This document shows positions 43,502 to 55,776 of a stretch of DNA of 64,000 bases, in pieces (position 1 is the first letter of the stretch; every line of letters starts with the position of its first letter). The notes below the pieces were generated by a model. It searched no databases. It worked only from the letters and a program-made list of their open reading frames with translations, and had not been told where the DNA came from. The stretch comes from Halocaridina rubra (lineage: Eukaryota > Arthropoda > Malacostraca > Decapoda > Atyidae). The DNA lies in assembly GCA_037179515.1 (NCBI GenBank), contig JAXCGZ010004154.1, positions 1 to 64,000 on the forward strand, given 5' to 3'. A program made the translations under genes and the position numbers.

Positions 43502-45276
43502 TAAATGGAGCAGGATAAAGAAGAGTACAAGCAGGCAAAAAAGGAGGCAAGGAGAGCCGTAGCAAGAGCAAAGGCAGAGAAATTGAATGAAGTCTATGAA
43601 GAGCTGGAAACACCAGAAGGAGAGAAGAAAATATGGCAAATTGCCAAGGCCCGAGATGCTGCAACCAAGGACTTGACCCAAGTAAGACATATAAAGGATA
43701 ACTATGGAGTAGTTCTAGCAGAAGAGGATGAAATAAAAAGCAGATGGGAACCTTATTTTGAAGGATTACTATATGAAGAGAACCCAAGTGCAGTATTTGA
43801 AGATGGACTTCCAAATGAAGCAGCTGCAACAACAGTGGCTAGAAGAGAGGTAGAGCGGGCAGTAAGGAAAATTAAAAATGGAAATGCAACAGGACCTAAT
43901 AAGATGCCAGTGGAGGTATGGAAGAGTCTTGGAGAGGAAGGCATAGATATCTTGTGGGACTTAATGCAAAAGATCTTTAGTCAGGAAAAGATGCCAGAGG
44001 AATAGTTAGGAAGCTTAATCATCCCAATCTATAAAGGGAAGGGAGACATTCAGGAGTGTGGAAACTAGAGGTATAAAGTTGTTAAGTCATACTGAGAAGA
44101 TCATGGAGAGGAGACTCAAGAGAGGTAACGACAATTGGGGATGAACAGTTTGGCTTCATGCCTGGAAGAGGGACATTGGATGCCATATTTGCCTTGAGAC
44201 AAATGATGGAAAATCATAGAGAGAAACAGAAAGGACTGCATATGGTCTTTATGGACCTGGAAATGACATATGATCGAGTACCACGTCAAGAGGTGTGGAG
44301 GTGTATTAGAGAAAATGGAGTCCCCGAGAAATATGTAAGAATCATCCAAGATATGTGTGAGAGGGCAGAGGCAAATGTTAAGAGCAGGGTGGGCTTGACG
44401 AAAAGTCTCTCAGTAAATGTTGGTCTGCATCAAGGGTCTGCTTTGAGTCCATATCTAGTTGATCTGGTCTTGGATGTAGTAACCCAGGGTATTAGAGATA
44501 AGTCTCCATGGTGTATGCTCTTTGCAGATGACATTGTACTGTGTAGCAACAGACGAGAGGTAGTGGAGGAGAAGCTTGAGGAGTGGAGAAGAGTGATGGA
44601 GGATAGAGGACTGAAAAGCAGCAGGAAGAAGACAGAGTACTTGAGGGTGAGAGATGATGAGGATGGGGAAGTCAATTTGCAGGGAAAGGTGTTGAAAAGA
44701 GTTGAAAAGTTCAAGTATTTGGGATCAACAGTAGAAGAGGATGGTGACCTAGAGTCAGAAATAACCCACAGAATACAAGCAGGATGGAAGAAATGGAAGA
44801 AAGTGTCTGGGGTGCTGTGTGACAGGAGAATAGGGCTTAAGTTGAGGGATAAAGTGCATAAGACAGTTGTGAGACCTGCGATGATGTATGGAGGAGAGAC
44901 ATGGGCAATAAAGAAGACATAAGAGAAAAAACTGGATGTGGCAGGGATGAGGATGTTGAGATGGATGTGTGGGGTGACAAGAAGCGATAAGATCAGAAAC
45001 GAGGTAATTAGAGGTACCTCAAAAGTTAGAGAAATATCAGATAAGATACAAGAAAGTAGACTAAGATGGTATGGTCATGTCGTTAGGAGGGATGAACAGT
45101 ATGTTGGGAGGAGGGTGATGGATATAGATATACAGGGTAGGAGAAGGAGAGGGAGACCAACGCGTAGGTGGATGGATTGCATCAATGACGACCTGAGGTC
45201 TAAATGTTTGTTGGGTGATGAGGTATGGGACAGAAACAAATCGAGAAAACTGACCAGAAACATCGACCCCACATAA
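43502..45276 (+). pseudogene. RTE-like LINE copy 2: reverse transcriptase
   Basis: 5'-truncated (no endonuclease). The first frame (43505-44005) holds NGNATGPNKMPVEVWKSLGE. A short disrupted stretch follows (44006-44157). The next frame (44158-44922) is open for 254 codons: MPGRGTLDAIFALRQM, LHMVFMDLEMTYDRVPRQEV, LHQGSALSPYLVDLVLD, CMLFADDIVLCSNRRE, FKYLGSTVEEDGD. A TAA at 44920-44922 interrupts the expected AIKKT..EKKLDVAGMR continuation. The tail domain (44938-45276) reads RLRWYGHVVRRDE and IDPT, then a gaagaagaa-type tail. The motif set is RTE-like. Met replaces the usual Lys/Ala in the LEKAYD motif. Confidence 0.87.
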
Positions 45277-45669
45277 AAGTGGGAAAAGATGTAGACGAAG
45301 AAGAAGAAATCTCTGGATATTTCGTATGTTGGTGAAGCATCAGTGTGGCACACCAAGTATAAAACAATCTTTACTGAAATTTTTTTTCTGGAAAAGTGTC
45401 TTAAGCTCATATTCCAAGGGAAAAGGTACTTCATTGTTAAAGTCATCTCTGGAGGAGAGAGTCATTTACTCTTTGGGAGAAGAATCTCTCTATCACTATC
45501 TTCAACTGGGATATCATGAAAAAAGGGTCCTGGGACCTTGTGTAATAATTGCAGTCCTCTCCGGTGCTTCTCCAACATATATACTGTATTTTACTTACAA
45601 AAATATCAACTTCCCATATTTAAATTCATTAACACTGTATACTTTGTGTTTGTTTCATGTAGTAGTTAA

Positions 45670-45812
45670 GTGACTTTAGCCTAAGCACTGTACAGTACAG
45701 CATATGTATGTACTGTATAGTACTTTTTTCCCAAAATACAACTTATGAACTGTTCTACTTACGAACTGACTAATGGAATCTAACTCGTTTGTAAGTTGGA
45801 GAGTGTTGGCAC
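45670..45812 (-). repeat. Element-end repeat, partner of 32025-32160
   Basis: The reverse complement of this block matches 32025-32160 over most of its length, with small gaps. Confidence 0.6.
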
Positions 45813-46054
45813 CCTTCACTGTCAGGTAATTAAACATACTCTGACAAGAGCAGATCACTAAAAAAGAAAAGTAAAGAAAACGAAGGTAAAGAAGATCCAC
45901 TTCTAGAAAATATAAAATTTCTTTCGTTAGAGTGTTTTCAGTAAAGACTGTTTTATGTTGTTATATCCCCTTAGTTACAAAGCTAATATGTTAAGTACCT
46001 GCAGATACTTACATTCTCATATAATTTATTTAATCCTAGGAAAAGCACTAGCAA

Positions 46055-46240
46055 TTAAAAGACTTGCAATCTCTAATTGAAGACTCTTGGAAAATATATT
46101 CGGAATTTTTTTTTTATGAATGACCCAGACAGGCAGAAAACTGCTATTAGAAGACTTACAATCTCTAATTGAAGACTCTTGGAAAATATATTCGGAATTT
46201 TTTTTTTATGAATGACCCAGACAGGCAGAAAACTGCTATT
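46055..46240. repeat. 92-bp tandem duplication (two units)
   Basis: gactt(g/a)caatctctaattga starts at 46061 and 46153, and the two units are nearly identical, including a T9-10 run and tgacccagacaggcag. It lies in the C-terminal region of the antisense LINE fragment below. Confidence 0.9.
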
Positions 46241-46990
46241 AGAATAAAAGTAGAAGCTTAAGGACAAGGCAGGAATAAGACAATGATACACAATAGAAAA
46301 ACGACAGTCTGAAAAAATAGTAGAAATAGTGTAGACCTAGAGATATTGCACGATTAGGCCACGAGATGATGATAGAGCTGCTTTTTGTTGGAAGATAATA
46401 TGTCATGAGAATTAGCAGAGACTGAAAGAGGAAGAGAGTCTGGAGGTGGATGGGAAAAAGCAGTTGCTGCACCAACCAATCTGCGAGCTACAAGTCATAC
46501 AGTAACTGTGCGACAAGGCCATTTGGCGAGTGTAATATATCCTCGTCCAACTCATTAGAGCATCAATGGAAGTAGTAACGAGAGAAAAGAGAGAGGGATA
46601 ATACCATAAAGTGAAATACAACAATCCAGATTAGCTGTAAGAGTCTGATTGCTTTAGATTCAACCCTGTCAAGGAAATATTTATTATAAGAAGAAGCATC
46701 CCAGATGTGCAAGAAGTATTTTAAGCAGGAATGGGTTAGACCTTTATAGATTATGATAACTGGAAGGAGGAAAGGTAATGACTAAAATGAAACAGAACCC
46801 CTAATTTTTTAGAGGCACGTTTAGAAATTTGGATTATGTGATACCTTCAAGACAAGATAGAGGCTATCTGGATTCCTATTTTGCTAATAGAATTAAGAGG
46901 TTCAATTTCATTAGTTTTGAAGCTAATAGGGCTATCAGGAGGGGAAGATAGAGGTAGCCAGAAATTGTCATAGGAACATGATTACAACAT
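46060..46990 (-). pseudogene. Antisense LINE fragment (RT C-terminal region)
   Basis: The minus strand, in shifting frames, gives KKLGVLFHF, YLSSFQL, RVESKAIRL, SRLSSSFS and SVFCLSGSF. These pieces match the end of a widespread arthropod LINE RT family (order: KKLGVLFR, FSPFQLL, RVESKAFRLI, ..SSFS.., SVFP..). It is very decayed, with stops throughout. It sits upstream of NPL4 exon 2 in the opposite direction. Confidence 0.55.
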
Positions 46991-47373
46991 ATCAAGACAT
47001 TTTTGTATTTGCTTATCTTGTTGCCAAAGTAAGCATGGTGGTTAAGCTACATTGTTGTAGTTTTTTATTATTTCTTTATCTAATAATTTTTGTGTGTATA
47101 ATTTACTTTTGATCAAGTAGTTAGCTGCTTTGTTGAGGCAAAGTTATGTATGTTTTTCCTAGGGTTCGTTTAAGTGACATTGATCAATTTAATATGGAAC
47201 ACCCTAATTCACGAGAGTATTTTTATAGATGAATATGTAAGTGTTTAGTAGAAAGACCAGCTTTTGTCAGTAACTCTATTTTGATTATTTTGAGTACTAT
47301 TCTGGAGTTCTTGGATAGAATTTTTTGTCCTGATTTCCAGTAATGGTATTCATATTTAATTTTGTCTTTGTAG
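46990..47373 (+). other. Intron 1 end of NPL4; no other feature seen
   Basis: AT-rich, non-coding, ending in a pyrimidine-rich acceptor (tttgtctttgtag). Confidence 0.6.
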
Positions 47374-47626
47374 ATCATACGAATTCAGTCGACTGAGGGA
47401 ACCAAGAGGGTGGAAGTGAAGCCCACTGAATCAACAAAGTCACTGTTTGAGAAGGTTCATAGAGCCTTTGAGCTGAGTGGATTTAAATTTGCCTTATATA
47501 CGACACGAGATAAAAAGAATGAGATTGTCTCCTCACCAAAGAAAACTATTAAAGGATGTAAGCTTGCTCATGGCGACATGATTTTCATGTTTGGGGTGGA
47601 TGGTCCTTTACATTTTGATACTGGAG
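47374..47626 (+). CDS. Nploc4: NPL4 (Nploc4) exon 2: N-terminal ubiquitin-like domain
   Basis: NPL4 pairs with UFD1 as the ubiquitin-binding cofactor of the AAA ATPase p97/VCP in ERAD and other ubiquitin-dependent extraction. The exon opens after a good acceptor (tttgtctttgtag) and reads IIRIQSTEGTKRVEV..., with SLFEKV, then KLAHGDMIFMF near its end. This matches the order in NPL4 N-termini: IIIRVQS start, central helix, KHGDLLFLF end of the ubiquitin-like fold. The donor is G|gtaagtg at 47627. The first codon starts at the exon edge, so the initiator methionine must lie in an upstream exon I could not find. The reading frame is clean over 84 codons, unlike the mobile elements around it. Orthology rests on remembered family motifs, not a search. 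Confidence 0.88.
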
Positions 47627-47894
47627 GTAAGTGAGTAGGTTCTTCTTGTAGGAATAATATTAATCATATATGGTGATATGATATAAATTGTAAAAGCGTA
47701 TGAATGTTTTTCAGTATATATTGTTAGTGTAGACTTTACTGATACTATGTATGTAAATATGTTTGTAAATATGAATGTGGAGAAAAAGAAGAGACAGCTA
47801 TTGTATATGCAAATGAAAATTGTTTAATATCGTAGTAGAGAAGCCTAATAGGTGTGTTACCTATCTTCTTAATAGCCATATTTCTCTCTTGCAG

Positions 47895-48075
47895 CCAGTC
47901 CCAGCACATCTCACTCTGTAAATAATGTGAATAACGCAATTGCTGTGAAACCTTCAACACTGAGTGTAGCACCTGTTGTTGCCAATAGTATTAAGAGTGA
48001 TGTAATTGAAGACAACGTCGATAAATTAATAGAGAAAGAAGACGGAAAAATTAACCGCAAGAAAAATGCGCAATT
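47895..48075 (+). CDS. Nploc4: NPL4 (Nploc4) exon 3: linker and start of zinc-finger region
   Basis: The acceptor tttctctcttgcag ends at 47894 and the donor gtaagtga starts at 48076. Joined to exon 2 (last base G), the frame continues through a Ser/Asn/Val-rich linker. It ends in VIEDNVDKLIEKEDGKI then NRKKNAQL, which matches the NPL4 segment VVEDEIDQYLSKQDGKIYR..DPQL that leads into the NPL4 zinc finger. The last codon is split after two bases, consistent with Leu before the conserved Cys. The intron between exons 2 and 3 is 268 bp, very short for this window. The next exon, expected to start with a CRHG-like motif, was not seen in the remaining 15.9 kb. Confidence 0.85.
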
Positions 48076-48379
48076 GTAAGTGACTATAACATAGTATTCT
48101 TTGTGCTTCCTATGTCATCATTGATTATTCAGGGCTATTACAGTACTTGTGTGTGAGATATGTGGTAGTAGTTTGTCGTTTAATCTCATTAACAGGCTCT
48201 GTCAATGATCTGCTTTTGCTCATTTTCTGTTTCCTATCTCCCTTACTTCTATGAAATATATTCACCTGCAAAATGAAGCATACTGTCAAATCTTTTTATG
48301 CACATATGGAAGCTGTATCCTCTTGTGTTAAAAATAGAGTACTGTATTAGTCCCTTTTTAGGTAACTCAAAATATATAT

Positions 48380-49259
<880 letters not shown>

Positions 49260-49366
49260 CAGCATTTATATATATATGTATATATATACAGTAACCGCTT
49301 GTTTATCGCAGGGGATCGGTTCCAGGACCGGCCGCGATAGGTGAAAAATCGCAAAGTAGGAGCACC

Positions 49367-49483
<117 letters not shown>

Positions 49484-49621
49484 TTTTTTTTTTGGTGTGT
49501 GGGGGGGGTGACACCAGGATGGGCCAAAAAATAATAAAATAAAGCAGCCTTTATTGGGCCTGGGCATGAAGAATACACAAAGTAAAGAGAAACAGATGGA
49601 GAGTGTAATGACCTGTCAGAT

Positions 49622-49958
49622 TGTCATACGGCTATAGTTGCTGGAGGGCAGAGTGCGCACTCGAAAAAGCCCGCCCAGAGGACAGCATACGGAGAGCATG
49701 TTAGTTTGAAGTCAGTCCTTGCCGGGGGCAGAACTTACGTCCTAGTTAGAACCCCCCCCCCTCCCCGAAGGGGGCGGGGAATTGTTGATTGTGCTAGCGA
49801 GGAACTGTGTGAGTTGCAGGAACTATAGGAATGGGAGCTTTGAGGATTAAAGAAATCATGTAGCCTCTGAAAAAATTAAGTATGAAGAAGAGAGGCTTAT
49901 CAGTGCTCAGCTCGCATGCTGTAGCTTTTGGACTGTTTTATAAGTCGTCAATACGACA
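49622..49958 (+). repeat. 5' LTR (337 bp)
   Basis: Starts TGTCATACGG and ends AATACGACA. Shares gcccgcccagaggaca, aaggaactgtgtgagttgca (one change) and aagaagagaggcttat with the 3' LTR. Confidence 0.88.
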
Positions 49959-50184
49959 TCTGGTGGCAGCTCCAGGACGCATCCACGCCATTACTACAGT
50001 GAAGAATTAAGAATGCAAAAGAAACAGATATAAAATGCATCTCTGGAAGAAATGTTCGAGTGAAAAGAAACTTTTAGACGCTTACAAGCAGCGATGCCGA
50101 GAGAAGCCTTAGCTCCGACCACACTCACAGTATCGAGTTACTAGAACCAGTTCCCCTTCTCCCCCATTCCCGTATGGGCAAGGT

Positions 50185-50515
50185 CCCCCGCAGTAAGAAT
50201 TGTCCCATGCATTTTGAAACTACTTAGTTCATGAAGACTGGGACACACAAGCTGGGAGAAAGATTCAGTGCTCTCCATGTATATCACAGTGGCCATGCGC
50301 CTCACTGTGACCAGGGTTTTAATAGTAACGCTCCTACCAGGAGTTATTTGTTGCCGGATCCAGCTAAGAAGATGGTGAATCGTCGATTTTATGAGTCATA
50401 TGGATGACGTTGGCGGGAAAATCATAGATCTCAGAAGAAAGAAGAACCCCCTCCTCCAGAGCCTGTGGCCGTGACGTTCTTCAAGCAGCATCCCAAAATA
50501 GCTAAGTACTTGTAA
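50185..50515 (+). pseudogene. Unrecognised coding-like remnant inside the LTR element
   Basis: One frame reads GKVPRSKNCPMHFETT, stop, FMKTGTHKLGERFSALHVY, SGHAPHCDQGFN, RSYLLPDPAKKMVNRRFYES, YG, stop (TGA at 50404-50406), RWRENHRSQKKEEPPPPEP, then VAVTFFKQHPKIAKYL and a stop. About 110 codons with only two interruptions stand out from the surrounding non-coding DNA. I do not recognise the family. It could be a decayed gag piece or a captured host exon. No zinc knuckle or catalytic motif is visible. Confidence 0.45.
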
Positions 50516-50519
50516 TTTG

Positions 50520-52429
50520 TATCCAGTGAGTAATGGGACAGTTATTAAAAGAATTCGAGGCTGGCGGACTCTGCCATTTTACTTGCAATGATGCTTTGAC
50601 TCAGCCACCCCGCATATAAAAGGGAGTATGGCTTTAGTAAATTAATAAAAGTAGAATTTTTGTACCCATTACTAACATGGATAAATTGTACTAATAGCTA
50701 TTAGCAGTAATAAACTCCATTTTTGTTATAATTTGAATAATATAACGAGTAATTGCGTTTGAAGGGTGTTCTGTTTATTTTTATTATTGCCTAAGTTTAT
50801 TAAACTGGCAAAGGTATTGATTTTAATTGAAAGAGATTTAATGTACGTGTAAAATCATTTTTATATTAATTTCTTAAATCGAATAATGACAGTGTTTGGA
50901 ATAGAATATAAGTAGTAGTTTTTATATACCCCAAAATGAGTGAACGAATTCTAGTGAGAAATATGATTGAATCCGCTTTTAAGGTTCTTTCCTTTTTTCT
51001 TGGGTGATATTTTTAGCGAGAGGAATGTGGGAATGACCGATCGTTCTTCCAACGTCAATATTATAAAGAAATAGTAATTGTACTGATCTTTGATATTAAA
51101 TTACGTGTATGATGTATCCTTTTGAAGAATAAGAAAATTTTGTGATATTATTAAGATCTTTATTGTTTGATATAACGAGTTTTATTTTCGCGTTTTGCAG
51201 GCGAGAAAAGAGAGTCGAGTAACTTGTGCCGTGATAGGGGAGTTTGCGTGTCGCCTTAACGCACCATAGTTGGGAGTATAGGAAGGACCTGGGACTAGTG
51301 ACGCAGTCATGCGACCTCCGGGCCGACAGCGGTTTCACACACCCACTCCTTCAGAGTGACGGGGAAGGGAAACCATGTGGTACAGAGAGAAGTGACTAGA
51401 AGGGGAGTTGTACAGAAAGAAAGAGAGTGGCGATTGCGGGAGAGAACAAGTGTGACTGATCGGGGATACAATGGGAGGGATGCTTTCATGGGTGGAATCG
51501 TTGAAGCCCGTTAGGGAAGCAGTATGGGGATAGGGTCTGGGAGAATTCTTCTGCGTCACCTTGTCTTTATACAAGCCATATGCACGTAGTTTTAATGGGA
51601 GGTGATGTAGCTGTTGCAATATCTATTAAGAGATATTTTCGAGGCAAAGTGATTTTCCATCTGCCTAGCTGTGGCCAAGATGCAAATTTTATTTTAATTT
51701 TTTTATGTCCCCTACTCCGCCAACGAGATTATTATTCGATTTTCGAACATTCCAAGAGAGATATTAAGTGATAAAGGATACGAATCTCTGAATGATTCTT
51801 TATTTTTCTTTTTAGGTGCAGTATATACATTATTTGTCCGAAAGAATATGTTAAATAGATAGAATAAAACTTGGAGAGTTTTAGCCATGATAATGTTTGT
51901 CAAAATTATTTCAGCTTGGTCATGATGAAGGGAGTGTAAACTCACAAGAAATGACAACAAGAATGTCACACAGCCGTTTTCTGTATTTGAAAGAGACGAA
52001 GTCGATCCAGAAACCGAAGAGACAGGGAAGGAACAGCGCCTACACGCAAAACTCCCCACAAAAGCTAGCCATTTGAAGTCCGGAAGACAGATATTGAACA
52101 GTATTTTTGGGTAGGAAAAGGAAAGAGAGTAAAAAGGAAGGTACTCTAGTACCTACCGGATCGTAAGTATAGAAAGGGAGAAGAAATATATAACTCCCCC
52201 CTGTCTCCTGGGGTAATTCTGTTGAATAGTCACTCGAAAAATTTAAATTTGAGCTCGTAGAAGAATATATATATATGTTAATTTTTCATGTACAACTCCT
52301 TAAGAGATTATGAAACTTAAGCAAAATTCATTCTTTGATGTTGCAATTAAAATACTATTTTTAATTTTATTACTGCATACACAGAGACAAACTTTTTATA
52401 TTTTTTTCAGATACACGTTTTTTTATATA
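50520..52429. other. LTR-element interior, no gene recognised
   Basis: AT-rich sequence (50520-51190), then a less AT-rich block (51190-51560) with frequent stops in every frame, then AT-rich sequence. No known motif was found. Confidence 0.5.
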
Positions 52430-52699
52430 CACCTTGTTTTCAGAATAATGCGAAGATAGGTTCTCAGAAGTGTCGGGTAAATGGAAAATCGCGTGAAAAA
52501 ACGATTAATTTTCCATAGGAAACAAGGCATAGATACGTTCCAAACCTTACATAGACACACTATGCCAAAGATATAAGATAACTAAAAACATATTTTATAA
52601 CTACATAACAAAGCAGAAAGCCCTTTATATATTTTTAAGAGTATACAAAAGATATTCAGATTTACTGTACAGCAAGAAATTAACATACTGTACTGTACT

Positions 52700-53390
52700 A
52701 TATTATGCGGTGGGCAACAGTCATACAATACACTGGACGTGCATGGTGGCGGTGAGCACGTAACTTAAGCGGTAGAAGAGGAGGAGGATGCAGGAGAACG
52801 AACCTCTATCTGCAAATGTAAACAAAGATAAAATAAAAATTATAAATAACCGAAGCAAGACTAAAAACCGAAAAAAAAAATTAATTATGCAATGCCTAAA
52901 TGCAAAACACGTTAGCAAGACTAAAAAATAAAAATATCATTATGCAACGCCTGAATTACTGTAAAAAAAAAAAAAAAAGATACATTCTACTCTCACTATT
53001 ATACGGTGAGCAACAGGCATGGAACAAGCATAGTGGCAGTGAGCACGTGACGTCAGCAGTATAAGATGAGGAAAAGGAACCCCTATCTGCTAAACGTAAG
53101 AAACAATTAACAAAAGCAAGACTAGAAAACTACATTTTTTTCATTATGCAATGCCTGAATTACTGTAACAAAAAAAAAAACACATTCTACTCACTTTATA
53201 TAAAAAGATAACACATTCTACTCACTCTATTATACTGTGACCAACAGGTATGGGATGCGTGAGGTGGCAGTGAGCACCTGACATAAGCGGTATTAGAAGA
53301 GGAGAATGAACCTCTATCTGCCAAACGTAAGAAAGGATTAACAAAAGCAAGACTAGAAAACTACATTTTTTCATTATGCAACTAGCCACG
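52700..53390. repeat. Three degenerate tandem units of about 230-300 bp
   Basis: attatgcggtgggcaacag (52701), attatacggtgagcaacag (52998) and attatactgtgaccaacag (53229) begin units. Each continues with tggcagtgagcac-like, a cctctatctgc block and gcaagactagaaaac. Confidence 0.8.
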
Positions 53391-53436
53391 ATATTATAGT
53401 ACAGGTATACAGTTATCTGTAAAATTTAAAAGAACT

Positions 53437-55500
53437 GAAAACACAAACCATTATAATTATATCTGCACACTGTGGATAAAATACCCTAATTTTGGGTAAT
53501 CAGATAATGATGATGAGTGATATCTACGTTGAGTATATAATGATAATTATAATAATGATGAATTTCATTATGTTTAGGGTACTCAGTATGGATTTAGGGA
53601 AATTTTTGTCCAGATCTAGGGTAAACTAAGCTTGTACTCGTGGAAGCAGTGCCGTACACATATCATTTCTCCAGAATATATGATCGACAATATGAAAACT
53701 TTTTACTTACCATTTTTTCCATTTTCCCTATAATATCCGATCAAGAATATGAAGACTTAGCCGCAGTTAAACTAAAACCAGTTTTTGCACTTTTATTTTT
53801 TCCTCATTTTCACGGATAGTGTGTACATACATACATTCACGAGATGCAACGCCTGTTCAATGGCGACCTTACTCTCACCACACTTATACCAGCTCAACCC
53901 TTGCTATTTTATTTCAGGAATTATTGCCTCTGTGCCTTATATGGAAGTAGAAGCACTTATATAGTCTTTTCCTGGGCATATAGTGGCAATGATAGTGCAA
54001 TATATAAGCTTTGAAATATAAAAGAACGGAAAACACAAACAGTTATAAATATATCCACTCACAGTGGATAAAATACCCTAATTTAGGGTAATCAGAGAAT
54101 GATGATGAATGATATCTATGTTGAGTATATAATAATAATCATCATGATAATTATAATAATGATGAATTTCATTACATTTAGGGTACTCAGTATGGATTTA
54201 GGGAAATTTTTGTTCAGATCTAGGGTAAACTAAGCTTGTACTCGTGGAAGCAGTGTCGTACACTTACCATTTTTCCCATTTCTCCAGAATATCCAATCGA
54301 CAATATGAAAACTTCTTACTTACCATTTTTCCATTTTCCCCTTAATATCCGATCAAGAATATGAAGACTTAGGCGCTGTTAAACTAAAATCAGTTTTTGC
54401 ACTTTTATATTTTCCTCATTTTCACGGATAGTGTGTACGTACATACATTCACCGAGATGCAACGCCTGTTCAATGGCGACCGTACTCTCACCACTCTCAT
54501 AATGGCTCATCCCTTGCAATTTTATTTCAAGAATTATTGCCTCTGCCTTATATGGGAGTAGAAGCACTTTATACAGTCTTTTCCTGGGCATGTAGTGGCC
54601 ATGATAGTACAATATATAATCTTTTAAAATATAAAAGAATGGAAAACACAAACAGTTATAAATATATCCACGCACAGTGGATAAAATACCCTAATTTAGG
54701 GTAATCAGACAATGATGATGAATGATATCTACGTCGAGTATATAAAAATAATTATTATAATGATAAATTTCATTACGTTTAGGGTACTCAGTATGGATTT
54801 AGGAAAATTTTTGTCCAGATCTAGGGTAAACTAAGCATGTACTCGTAGAAGCAGAGTCGTACACTTACCATTTTTCCCATTTTCTCCAGAATATCCGATC
54901 AATAATATGAAAACTTCTTACTTGCCATTTTTTCTATTTTCTCCATAATATCCGATCAAGAATATGAAGATTTAGCCGAAGTTAAACTAAAACCAGTTTT
55001 TGCACTTTTATTTTTTCCTCATTTTCACGGATAGTGTGTACGTACATACATTCACTGAGATGCAACGCCTGTTCATTGGCGACTGTACTCTCACCACTCT
55101 CATGACGGCTCGACCCTTGCAATTTTATTTCAAGAATTATTGCCTCTCTGCCTTAAATGGGAGTACAAGCACTTATACAGTCTTTTCCTGGGCGTTTAGT
55201 GGCCATGATAGTACAATATATAATCTTTAAAATATAAAAGAACGGAAAACACAAACTGTAACATTCACTGAAATGCATTGCCGGATTAATGGGGACCTAA
55301 TTCTCACCACTCTCATAACGGCCCAAATCTTGGAATTTTATTTCAAGAATTATTGCCTTTCTGCCTCTCTTGGGAGTAGAAGCACTTACACAGTCTTTTC
55401 CTAGGCTTTTACTGGCCATGATTGTACAATATATAATCTTCAAAATATAAAAGAACTGAAAACACAAACATAAACACAGAACACTAAATATATCCAGTCA
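53437..55500. repeat. Tandem array of about 600-bp units (3.4 copies)
   Basis: gtggataaaataccctaatt recurs at about 53472, 54063 and 54677 (periods 591 and 614). Each unit also carries gggtactcagtatggattta, tccgatcaagaatatgaaga and tcttttcctgggc. A partial fourth unit lies at 55255-55490. The units are highly similar and non-coding. Confidence 0.9.
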
Positions 55501-55687
55501 CTATACTGGGTAACGGCACACTGATGGCAGCATGGCAGGCAAAGCGTCCGCGGGCGCTTATTTACTAAAATAAAAACAAAATTTAATTTTTTTGGCGCTA
55601 TTCGCGAAATTCGATTTTTTTTATATTATTTTTTGGGGGTGTTATTGTAATTTTGTGGGAAAAAAAATCCCGCAAAAAAGGAACAAG

Positions 55688-55690
<3 letters not shown>

Positions 55691-55773
<83 letters not shown>
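55691..55773. repeat. (TA)n tract
   Basis: TA repeats at the right edge of the family-F element. Confidence 0.95.

Positions 55774-55776
<3 letters not shown>

Larger units (their letters stand above)
43277..45812. mobile_element. DNA-element remnant interrupted by RTE-like LINE
   Basis: The left end (catgctcccctacctacga..agttatgaac) and the right end (..gtttgtaagttggagagtg) look like a diverged inverted pair, and the right end matches 32025-32160. The blocks beside the LINE (43330-43500 and 45300-45670) are non-coding. Boundaries are approximate. Confidence 0.45.
52430..55690. mobile_element. Family-F DNA element with tandem-repeat interior, nested in LTR element
   Basis: The left end caccttgttttcagaataat follows TATA. 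The right end ..aaaaaggaacaaggtg precedes TATA, so the outer 10 bp are inverted (CACCTTGTTx). Left part 52440-52910 matches 36400-36876 reversed. The interior holds two tandem arrays and no transposase. Confidence 0.65.

Noticed and set aside
51241..51619. Possible gene in the less AT-rich block inside the LTR element
   Set aside because: Minus-strand frames are short, overlapping and without motifs; the plus strand has frequent stops.
53437..55500. Regular tandem repeats considered as a CRISPR-like array
   Set aside because: Units are about 600 bp and contiguous, without short repeats and unique spacers; the genome is eukaryotic.
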